From JAUXEH01 sp965602945 (lineage in GTDB: Bacteria > Acidobacteriota > Aminicenantia > Aminicenantales > Aminicenantaceae), in assembly GCA_965602945.1 (NCBI GenBank), contig CBFDBC010000095.1, positions 1 to 12,851 on the forward strand: 12,851 nt of DNA, in the 5' to 3' direction. The translations under genes were made by a program, and so were the position numbers. The notes beneath the pieces are model-generated. The model saw only the letters and a program-made list of their open reading frames with translations. It searched no databases and was not told where the DNA came from. Shown here in pieces: positions 7,417 to 12,851 of this stretch. Every line of letters starts with the position of its first letter. The stretch's first letter is position 1.

Positions 7417-8709
7417 CTAGGGATAGATGCGGTACAGCAGGCGAGGGAAGGGGATGGTCTCCCGGATGTGCTTGATCCCACACAGCCAGGAGAGCATGCG
7501 CTCCACTCCCATCCCGAATCCGGAGTGAGGCACGGAACCGTATTTCCGGAGATCGATGTACCACTCATAGGCTTCCCGAGGCAGGTTGTGTTCCGCGATC
7601 TTATCTTCCAGGAGCACCGGATCGTGGATACGCTGCCCCCCGCCGATGATCTCTCCGTAGCCCTCTGACGCCAGCACATCCAGCCCCAGCACCAGGTCCG
7701 GCCTCCCGTCTGCAGGCTGCATGTAGAAGGCCTTGATGACGGCCGGGAAATGTGTGACGCACACGGGGGAATCGAAGTGTTCGCTGAGCGCTGTCTCTTC
7801 CGGGGCACCGAAATCGTCTCCGAATGAGATGGGATTGTTTTTCTCGTTCAACAGCTGGATGGCTTCCTCATAGGTGATCTGCGGGAAGGGGGCCTTTACG
7901 CCCTGCAGGAGAGTCGTATCCCTTTCCAGGACGTCGAGTGCCTCCTTTTTGGCATCCAACACCCTCGAGATGATGTAGACGATGAGATCTTCTCCGAGTT
8001 TTTTTATGTCCGACAGGACGGCGAAGGCGATCTCCGGCTCAACCATCCAGAACTCGATGAGGTGCTTCCGGGTCTTGGATTTCTCGGCCCGGAACGTGGG
8101 GCCGAAGCAGTATACCTTCCCGAACGCCATGGCGGTCGCCTCGTTATACAGCTGTCCGCTCTGGCTGAGGTAGGCCTTCTGGTCGAAGTATTCCGTTTCG
8201 AAGAGTGTGGTCGTGCCCTCACAGGCACTGGGCGTAAGGATGGGAGTATCCAGGTTCCTGAAACCGCGGCCGTCGAAAAAGTCGCGGATGGCCTTGATGA
8301 GCTCAATCCTGATCTCCAGCACCGCGTGCTGCTTGCTCGAACGGAGCCAGAGGTGGCGGTGCTCCATGAGGAAAGCGATGCCGTGGTCCTTGGGGGTTAT
8401 CGGGTAATCTTCCGCCACCTGCAGGACCTCGATATCTGTGATGCTCATCTCCATGCCGCCCGGAGCGCGGTCGTCCTTGCGAACCCTGCCGCGCAGGATA
8501 AGCGAGGATTCCTGAGTCAGCGTATCGAACGTCTGGAACAGAGGATTATCTTTGTCGGGACTGTAGATCGTGCCCTGCAGCAGGCCGGTCCCGTCACGGA
8601 CCAGGAGGAAACGGATCTTTCCGCTGGAGCGCTTGTTGTACAGCCAGCCCCGGATCTCGATGTCCTTATCCGTATGGTCTTTGAGGTCCTCGATGTATAC
8701 CCAGTCCAT
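7417..8709 (-). CDS. asnS: asparaginyl-tRNA synthetase
   Basis: AsnRS charges tRNA-Asn with asparagine. From the ATG at 8709 the product has 430 residues. The N-terminal OB-fold anticodon domain (about 1-100) has the EIRGWLYNKRSSGKI strand. The class II catalytic core shows SACEGTTTLFE (161-171), SQSGQLYNEA (182-191), motif 2 with FRAEKS and EFWM (207-222), and motif 3 GFGMGVERM (397-405). EGTTTLFE and the YNEA stretch fit AsnRS rather than AspRS. The frame extends to a TTG at 8748, but that codon lies inside the predicted -35 box, and the ATG gives the usual MDWVYIEDL opening. No ribosome binding site precedes the ATG; the promoter's start point falls at 8713-8709, so the mRNA is predicted to be leaderless. 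It is the first gene of the long minus-strand operon. Confidence 0.96.
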   Translation of the reverse strand: MDWVYIEDLKDHTDKDIEIRGWLYNKRSSGKIRFLLVRDGTGLLQGTIYSPDKDNPLFQTFDTLTQESSLILRGRVRKDDRAPGGMEMSITDIEVLQVAEDYPITPKDHGIAFLMEHRHLWLRSSKQHAVLEIRIELIKAIRDFFDGRGFRNLDTPILTPSACEGTTTLFETEYFDQKAYLSQSGQLYNEATAMAFGKVYCFGPTFRAEKSKTRKHLIEFWMVEPEIAFAVLSDIKKLGEDLIVYIISRVLDAKKEALDVLERDTTLLQGVKAPFPQITYEEAIQLLNEKNNPISFGDDFGAPEETALSEHFDSPVCVTHFPAVIKAFYMQPADGRPDLVLGLDVLASEGYGEIIGGGQRIHDPVLLEDKIAEHNLPREAYEWYIDLRKYGSVPHSGFGMGVERMLSWLCGIKHIRETIPFPRLLYRIYP

Positions 8710-8719
8710 AGTGCCAGGA

Positions 8720-8748
8720 ATTATAAACCTTTCCCGGGCAGTTGACAA
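8720..8748 (-). promoter_or_regulatory. predicted asnS operon promoter (minus strand)
   Basis: Read on the minus strand, TTGTCA (8748 down to 8743), a 17-base spacer and a perfect TATAAT (8725 down to 8720) form a near-consensus sigma70 promoter. The expected start is at 8713-8709, at or up to about four bases before the asnS ATG. The -35 hexamer overlaps the plus-strand -35 of the corrinoid gene by 5 bp, so both promoters cannot be held by RNA polymerase at once. Confidence 0.75.
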
Positions 8749-8771
8749 TCCTGCGGCGTTCGTTTTATATA
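8742..8771 (+). promoter_or_regulatory. predicted promoter of the corrinoid-DUF4416 unit (plus strand)
   Basis: A consensus TTGACA at 8742-8747 is followed by an 18-base spacer and TATATA at 8766-8771 (4 of 6 matches to the -10 consensus). Transcription is expected near 8778-8781, at or a few bases before the ATG at 8781. It lies back to back with the asnS promoter and shares its -35 bases. The weaker -10 suggests lower basal strength or a need for an activator. Confidence 0.6.
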
Positions 8772-8780
8772 GAGTTCGCT

Positions 8781-9452
8781 ATGGAAACCGAACTGCTGCA
8801 GAAAATCGCCGAATGTGTAGAGAGAGGCAAAACTGATATCAAATCTCCCCATCCCGCCGATCTGCAGGGAAACGAAGGGGCCGATGAGCTGACTGCCCGG
8901 GCTCTGGAAGCAGGTGTATCTCCGCATGAGATACTGTCCCGGTCTCTCATCCCGGGTATGAAGGTCGTGGGCGAGCGGTTCCGCAACAACGAGATCTATC
9001 TGCCCGATGTCCTGATGTCGGCACGAGCCATGAATGCCGCCATGGAACACCTGAAGCCCTTTTTTACCTCCGGGAACGTGAAATACAAGGGCCGGATCGT
9101 CATTGGGACCGTGGCCGGGGACCTGCATGATATCGGGAAAAAGATCGTCGGCATGTTCTTCGCAGGCGGCGGGTGGGAGGTCATCGACTGCGGAGTGGAT
9201 GTGTCGGATTCCCAGTTTCTCCAGAGTATCGAGAAATACAATCCCGATGCCGTGGGACTGAGCGCGCTCTTGACGACCACCATGGTCAACATGGAGGGCA
9301 TCGTCAAGGAGATCAAAAACAGATACCCCCACATCAAGGTCATCGTGGGCGGAGCGCCCGTGACCGGTGGTTTTGCCGACAAAATAGGCGCGGACGGCTA
9401 TTCACCCGATCCTCAGGGAGCCCTGGACCGGCTCACCGCCGATCTCACTTGA
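8781..9452 (+). CDS. corrinoid (cobalamin)-binding methyltransferase carrier protein, MtaC/MtbC-like
   Basis: This 223-residue protein has the two-domain layout of corrinoid carriers in methyltransferase systems: an N-terminal helical cap (about 1-95) and a B12-binding Rossmann domain (about 104-223). The cobalt-ligand motif DxHxxG is present as DLHDIG, with His116 the lower axial ligand; the SxL motif follows as SALLTTT from Ser161 and the GGAP loop at 190-193. Such proteins carry a methyl group on cobalt between a substrate methyltransferase and tetrahydrofolate or CoM. No substrate methyltransferase, MtrH-like protein or reactivase is in the window, so the substrate cannot be assigned. An upstream TTG at 8742 is in frame but lies in the -35 box; the ATG is preferred. 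Only GAG at 8772-8774 resembles a ribosome binding site, and it lies upstream of the predicted transcript start. The gene is followed 6 bases later by a DUF4416 gene. Confidence 0.93.
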   Translation: METELLQKIAECVERGKTDIKSPHPADLQGNEGADELTARALEAGVSPHEILSRSLIPGMKVVGERFRNNEIYLPDVLMSARAMNAAMEHLKPFFTSGNVKYKGRIVIGTVAGDLHDIGKKIVGMFFAGGGWEVIDCGVDVSDSQFLQSIEKYNPDAVGLSALLTTTMVNMEGIVKEIKNRYPHIKVIVGGAPVTGGFADKIGADGYSPDPQGALDRLTADLT

Positions 9453-9458
9453 TGGGAA

Positions 9459-10001
9459 ATGGCAGAGGCCAAACCATTTGCACCAGTCAAACTTATCTGC
9501 GGGCTGATTTCGGGGAAAAATGATGTTTTCCTGAGCGCCGAGAAAGCCCTCAGCCGGGATTTCGGCCCGGTGGAATCCGTCAGCGAATTCTATCCCTTCG
9601 ACCTGACCGGTTACTATGACAAAGAAATGGGACAGCCGCTCCGGCGCAGATTTCTCAGCTTTGAACCGCTCGTACCTCCGGACGATTTGAGCCGGATCAA
9701 GCGGGTGACCAACCGGATGGAAATCGAGCTGCAGGAACAGCACCATGCACATATCCGGGTCGTCAACATAGATCCGGGATATTTGAGCGGCTCATCCCTT
9801 GTCATGGGCACGGCCAAGGATTTTGCCCACCGCATCCCCCTCGGAGAAGGGATCTATGCCCACCTGGAGCTTCTTTTCGGGAAAGACCATATAAAAACTC
9901 TGGAATGGACGTATCCGGATTTCAAATCTCCCAGGTATCATGGCTGGCTGCTGCAGGTGCGAAAGCGTTACCTGGAACAGATCAGGCCGGTCGGGACCTG
10001 A
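9459..10001 (+). CDS. DUF4416 family protein of unknown function
   Basis: The 180-residue product matches the DUF4416 pattern as I know it: an opening VKLICGLIS (residues 10-18), FDLTGYYDKEMG (47-58), FLSFEPL (65-71), the conserved NIDPGYL (103-109), AHRIPLGEGIYAHLEL (123-138) and TYPDFKSPRY (151-160). There is no signal peptide or membrane segment, so it is probably cytosolic. The family has no established function that I can name; many charged and aromatic residues in short conserved blocks suggest an enzyme or nucleotide-binding protein, but this is a guess. It lies 6 bases after the corrinoid gene, with GGGA only one base from its ATG, so translation is probably coupled. It converges on the cysteine desulfurase gene with a 20-base gap and no visible terminator. 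Confidence 0.85.
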   Translation: MAEAKPFAPVKLICGLISGKNDVFLSAEKALSRDFGPVESVSEFYPFDLTGYYDKEMGQPLRRRFLSFEPLVPPDDLSRIKRVTNRMEIELQEQHHAHIRVVNIDPGYLSGSSLVMGTAKDFAHRIPLGEGIYAHLELLFGKDHIKTLEWTYPDFKSPRYHGWLLQVRKRYLEQIRPVGT

Positions 10002-10021
10002 AACGGGCCCGGCGGCACACT

Positions 10022-11179
10022 TCAGTCGAGGTCCGGATCAAAGGCTGAGATCTCCCTCAGCTTGCGCACGATCTCCGGCAGTTCCTTCAGTACGGTCTCG
10101 ACATCGTCACCCGTGTTGAACCGCCCCAAGGAGATCCGGATCGTGGAGCGTGCGAACTCCGGCCTCATCCCGATAGAATTGAGCACATGCGAGGTCTCTT
10201 CGGAATCTTCGCTGCAGGCCGACCCGGTTGACACATAAATGTCCTTGGTTGCCAGGGCCAGGAGGATGGCTTCCGCTTCCAATCCCGGGAACGAAAAATT
10301 GAGCGTCGATTTGACCCTCCCGGTCTCCGGACCGTTGAACCGGACCTTGGGAATGCTGTCTTCTATTCCCTGTTTGAGGCGGGCTGCCAGCCCCGCGATG
10401 CGTTCGTTGTCTTCATCGCTCCGCTCTCCGAGGATGCGGACCGCCTCACCGAAACCCACGATGCCGGCCGTGTTCTCCGTTCCGGATCTCATCTGCCTCT
10501 CCTGATGGCCCCCGAGTATTAGAGGCTGGATCCTGGTTCCCTTGCGGATGTAGAGGGCGCCAACACCTTTGGGTCCGTACACTTTGTGGGCGGAGAGGCT
10601 GAGCAGGTCCACGCCGAGCGCATCGACGTCCACTGGGATTTTCCCGAAGCTCTGTACGGCGTCCGTGTGCACGAGTGTGCCGGATTCTTTGGCAATCCGG
10701 GAAATCTCGCTCAGGGGTTGGATCGTCCCGATCTCGTTGTTGGAATGCATGACGGAGATGAGCGCGGTGCGGGGGGAAAGGGCCGCCTTGAGCGCTGCGA
10801 GATCGATATGGCCTTTGGAGTCGACAGGTACGAAGGTGACTTTTTTGCCCTGCCTTTCCAGGTAATTGGCCGTTTCGATCACAGCCGGATGTTCGATGGC
10901 CGAGGTGATGAACTCGTCCTTATCCAGAAGCGCTTCGAACACGCCTCGTACGGCAAAATTGTCTGATTCCGTGCCGGATCCGGTGAAGATGATCTCTGAG
11001 CGGCTGGATCCCAAGGCTGAAGCGATGATCTCCCGGGCTTCTGTGACCAGCTCCCTGGCATCTCTTCCAATGGGATAGAGTGATGACGGATTCCCGAAAT
11101 GTTCCTTCAGGAACCAGGACATCTTCTCACAGACATTCGGGTCCAGGGGTGTGGTGGCGTTATTGTCCAGATAGATCAT
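10022..11179 (-). CDS. cysteine desulfurase, NifS/IscS family
   Basis: This PLP enzyme takes sulfur from L-cysteine, leaving alanine and an enzyme persulfide used for Fe-S clusters, tRNA thiolation or other cofactors. The 385-residue product is full length. It has the N-terminal YLDNNATTPLDP, the His of the SAIEHPAV segment at 97, HTDAVQ (171-176), the PLP lysine Lys199 in SAHKVYGPKG, RSGTEN (231-236), and the persulfide Cys322 in TGSACSEDSEETSHVL. The ordering and the SxxxSHVL end favour the IscS/NifS class over SufS/CsdA. No nifU, iscU or mnmA gene is adjacent, so the sulfur acceptor is unknown. It lies 27 bases after serA with GGAGGA at 11191-11196 upstream of its ATG. It may share the serine operon because serine is the precursor of its substrate cysteine. 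Confidence 0.95.
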   Translation of the reverse strand: MIYLDNNATTPLDPNVCEKMSWFLKEHFGNPSSLYPIGRDARELVTEAREIIASALGSSRSEIIFTGSGTESDNFAVRGVFEALLDKDEFITSAIEHPAVIETANYLERQGKKVTFVPVDSKGHIDLAALKAALSPRTALISVMHSNNEIGTIQPLSEISRIAKESGTLVHTDAVQSFGKIPVDVDALGVDLLSLSAHKVYGPKGVGALYIRKGTRIQPLILGGHQERQMRSGTENTAGIVGFGEAVRILGERSDEDNERIAGLAARLKQGIEDSIPKVRFNGPETGRVKSTLNFSFPGLEAEAILLALATKDIYVSTGSACSEDSEETSHVLNSIGMRPEFARSTIRISLGRFNTGDDVETVLKELPEIVRKLREISAFDPDLD

Positions 11180-11190
11180 GGCGTTCCGCT

Positions 11191-11196
11191 TCCTCC
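11191..11196 (-). promoter_or_regulatory. Shine-Dalgarno sequence of the cysteine desulfurase gene
   Basis: GGAGGA on the minus strand stands 11 bases before the ATG at 11179, in the short gap after serA. The spacing is slightly long, but the match is good and supports this start and independent ribosome loading. Confidence 0.6.
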
Positions 11197-11206
11197 AGAA
11201 GACGGA

Positions 11207-12112
11207 TCAAAGGTATTTGTCTTTCAGGATCCGGGCAACCTCGAGTCCGGCCCGCTTCTGGCCCTCACCCGCGGCGGCTCCGATATGCGGTGCCGCGGTC
11301 ACGTTGGGGTGATCGATCAGCGCAAAGTTTGTGGCCGGCTCCACCTCATAGACATCGATGGCGGCCGCACGGACCTTGCCGGCCTCGAGGGCCTTGAGCA
11401 TGGCCTCTTCGTCCACTACGCCGCCACGGGCCGCATTGACGATGACGACGCCGTCTTTCATCTTATCGAACTGGGCATCGCTGACCATATGTTTGGTGGA
11501 GGCATTGAAGGGCAGGTGAAGAGAGATGATGTCTGCCTGCTCCAGGAGTTCATCGAGAGGGATCTGCCTGACATCGAGTTCGGTGTCGATGTCGACGATA
11601 TCGAAGGCCACTGCCTTCATCCCGAAGGCCAGGCCGCGTTCCGCTACAGCCAGGCCGATCCGCCCGCTGCCGATGATCCCCAGGGTTTTCCCGTAGAGCT
11701 CGGTACCCTTGAATTTCTTCTTTTCCCAGTTATGGGCTTTCATGGACAGGTTGGCCGGCCCGTGGCTGCGCACGGCGCCCAGCATCAACCCGAACGTATG
11801 TTCCGCTACCGTGATGGTCGTGGCCGAAGGTGTGTTGTTCACCTGAATGCCTTTATCGCGTGCGGCGGCGACATCCACATTGTCCAATCCGATCCCGGCC
11901 CGCACGACGATCTCCAGCACGTCGGCGGCGTCGATCACGTTTTTCGTAATCCTGGTGGCGCTGCGCACGACAGCGGCATGGAATCCGGGGATGGTCTCGA
12001 TGAGGGCGTTTTCATCCATGCCCGTCTTCAGGACGACTTCAAAATTCTGTACCGCTTCCAGCTCGGCCAGAACGTCCGCGTCCAGGGCGTCACAAATCAA
12101 AATCTTTTTCAT
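11207..12112 (-). CDS. serA: D-3-phosphoglycerate dehydrogenase, short form without ACT domain
   Basis: The product is a D-isomer 2-hydroxyacid dehydrogenase, most likely oxidising 3-phosphoglycerate to 3-phosphohydroxypyruvate with NAD, the first step of serine synthesis. From the ATG at 12112 it has 301 residues. Positions counted from that ATG are VRAGIGLDNVD near 70-80, the NAD motif GIIGSGRIG near 145-153, and the catalytic Arg229 (NAARGG), Glu258 (YEVEP) and His276 (PHIG). The protein stops soon after this, so it lacks the ACT or intervening domains that let serine inhibit larger SerA proteins. Where TPHIGAST-x-EAQ is usual, it reads APHIGAAAGEGQ. A TTG six bases upstream is in frame, but AAAGGAG at 12127-12121 is spaced 8 bases from the ATG, and the ATG overlaps the aminotransferase stop (ATGA, 12109-12112). 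Other hydroxyacid substrates are possible; context favours SerA. Confidence 0.9.
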   Translation of the reverse strand: MKKILICDALDADVLAELEAVQNFEVVLKTGMDENALIETIPGFHAAVVRSATRITKNVIDAADVLEIVVRAGIGLDNVDVAAARDKGIQVNNTPSATTITVAEHTFGLMLGAVRSHGPANLSMKAHNWEKKKFKGTELYGKTLGIIGSGRIGLAVAERGLAFGMKAVAFDIVDIDTELDVRQIPLDELLEQADIISLHLPFNASTKHMVSDAQFDKMKDGVVIVNAARGGVVDEEAMLKALEAGKVRAAAIDVYEVEPATNFALIDHPNVTAAPHIGAAAGEGQKRAGLEVARILKDKYL

Positions 12113-12851
12113 TGCCAATTCTCCTTTATTATGGATTGGGCGGCTCTGATCGAGTCTCCCGGTTTATGATCGTATCCCATCTCACCCAAGGTCATCTCGA
12201 GGGCGGTCAGAGCGGTTATTATATCAAATCCGCCGACGAAGCCAAGATGTCCGATACGGAAAAATTCTCCCTTATGCGGTGCCTGGGCTCCGGCAATATG
12301 GGCTTTGTACTTTTCCTGCATGATCTTGACCAGCCGGGTACCGTCCAGGCTGCCCGGTGTTTTAACCGCGGTGAGGATGTTGCCCGGGTTTTCGGATAGG
12401 AGCTCCAGCCCGAGAGCATGGATGCCGGCCCTGGTCGCCTCGGCCATCACCCTGTGATGAGAGAAAAGCCCCTCCAATCCGATGTTCCGCATGATATCCA
12501 GGGCCTTGTGCAGCTGCCGGATCAGGGAAATGGCCGGTGTCCAGGCAGAGGTCTGTTTTTTCAGTCCCGTCCGGGCGGCCAGCGCATCAAAGTAGAACCG
12601 GGGCAGGCGTGCATTCTCCACTCGCCCCCAGGCCGCGGAGCTGAATGCGATGAAGGCCAGTCCGGGGGGTGTCATGAAAGATTTCTGCGAACCCGAGATA
12701 AGCACGTCTACGCCCCAGTCGTCCATTGGGCAGGGCATGGCTCCCAGGCCCGAAATGCCGTCGACCACCAGTAGCGCGTCCGTCGCCGCCGTCACGCGTG
12801 CGAAGCCTTCGATGTCATACACGGTGCCGGATGATGTCTCCGACAGCGTGC
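12109..12851 (-). CDS. class V aminotransferase (serine-pyruvate/alanine-glyoxylate type), N-terminus cut by window edge
   Basis: The frame is open to the right edge, so only the last 246 residues are seen; the codon at 12822 is an internal GTG, not the start. The visible part opens with the SETSSGTVYD segment, which matches the family's ETSTG substrate/PLP region, then VVDGISGLGA with the PLP-pyridine Asp, and SGSQKSFMTPPGLAF with the Schiff-base lysine (residue 56 of the visible part). This places it with alanine-glyoxylate or serine-pyruvate aminotransferases rather than classical SerC. Because it is translationally coupled to serA by an ATGA overlap, it probably converts 3-phosphohydroxypyruvate to phosphoserine, or makes serine or glycine from related keto acids. 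That role is inferred from context. Promoter and start lie outside the window. Confidence 0.93.
   Translation of the reverse strand, partial: TLSETSSGTVYDIEGFARVTAATDALLVVDGISGLGAMPCPMDDWGVDVLISGSQKSFMTPPGLAFIAFSSAAWGRVENARLPRFYFDALAARTGLKKQTSAWTPAISLIRQLHKALDIMRNIGLEGLFSHHRVMAEATRAGIHALGLELLSENPGNILTAVKTPGSLDGTRLVKIMQEKYKAHIAGAQAPHKGEFFRIGHLGFVGGFDIITALTALEMTLGEMGYDHKPGDSIRAAQSIIKENWQ
12121..12127 (-). promoter_or_regulatory. Shine-Dalgarno sequence deciding the serA start
   Basis: AAAGGAG on the minus strand lies inside the last codons of the aminotransferase gene, 8 bases before the serA ATG at 12112. It is only 2 bases from the alternative TTG at 12118, which is too close, so it selects the ATG. 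Confidence 0.8.

Noticed and set aside
8742..8748. TTG start codons that would lengthen the corrinoid protein by 13 residues and AsnRS by 13 residues
   Set aside because: Both TTG codons are part of the overlapping -35 hexamers, so they would lie upstream of the transcripts, and the added residues do not look like family sequence.
10002..10021. Possible terminator between DUF4416 and the cysteine desulfurase gene
   Set aside because: The CGGGCCCG palindrome has no loop and no T run, so it is not a credible intrinsic terminator.
12113..12118. TTG start for serA at 12118
   Set aside because: The Shine-Dalgarno sequence is only 2 bases away from it but ideally spaced for the ATG at 12112, which also makes the ATGA overlap seen at other junctions.
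11099..12169. Long plus-strand open frame of 356 codons opposite the cysteine desulfurase start and serA
   Set aside because: It is fully antisense to serA and the start of the desulfurase gene, both with clear catalytic motifs. The predicted protein is rich in Asp, His and Gly with no recognisable domain, as expected from complementary GC-rich codons.

Overview
This is a chromosomal housekeeping window, fully packed with genes. It suggests a moderately GC-rich Gram-negative bacterium. A deltaproteobacterial (Desulfobacterota-like) anaerobe is the best guess, because of the DUF4416 protein, the stand-alone corrinoid carrier, the short SerA paired with a class V aminotransferase, and the PgpA-CinA-ThpR-PlsY-GpsA cluster. 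That placement is inference from gene content. No mobile elements, CRISPR arrays, rRNA or tRNA genes were found, and no gene-free stretch exceeds about 150 bases.

Layout. (1) Bases 1-150 are AT-rich and non-coding. They hold a good sigma70-type promoter and a perfect Shine-Dalgarno sequence for metK (SAM synthetase, + strand). (2) metK converges on a long minus-strand run that reads, in transcription order, asnS, rimO, pgpA, cinA, thpR, plsY, gpsA and a TPR lipoprotein gene. Five of its seven junctions are four-base ATGA stop/start overlaps; the cinA/thpR gap is 5 nt and the asnS/rimO gap 30 nt, so the run looks like one operon. It joins translation functions (AsnRS, RimO) with phospholipid synthesis: GpsA makes glycerol-3-phosphate, PlsY acylates it, and PgpA removes phosphate from phosphatidylglycerophosphate. 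(3) Divergent from asnS lies a two-gene plus-strand unit: a corrinoid (B12)-binding protein of the MtaC/MtbC type and a DUF4416 protein. (4) A second minus-strand operon enters from the right edge: a class V aminotransferase (cut by the window end), serA and a NifS/IscS cysteine desulfurase. SerA plus the aminotransferase probably make phosphoserine; the desulfurase mobilises sulfur from cysteine.

The most notable feature is the 71-base region between asnS and the corrinoid gene. Two divergent promoters there have -35 hexamers that overlap by 5 bp on opposite strands. Each predicted transcription start falls at or within a few bases of its start codon, and neither gene has a convincing ribosome binding site. 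This predicts two leaderless (or nearly so) transcripts from mutually exclusive promoters. The rest is largely ordinary core metabolism.
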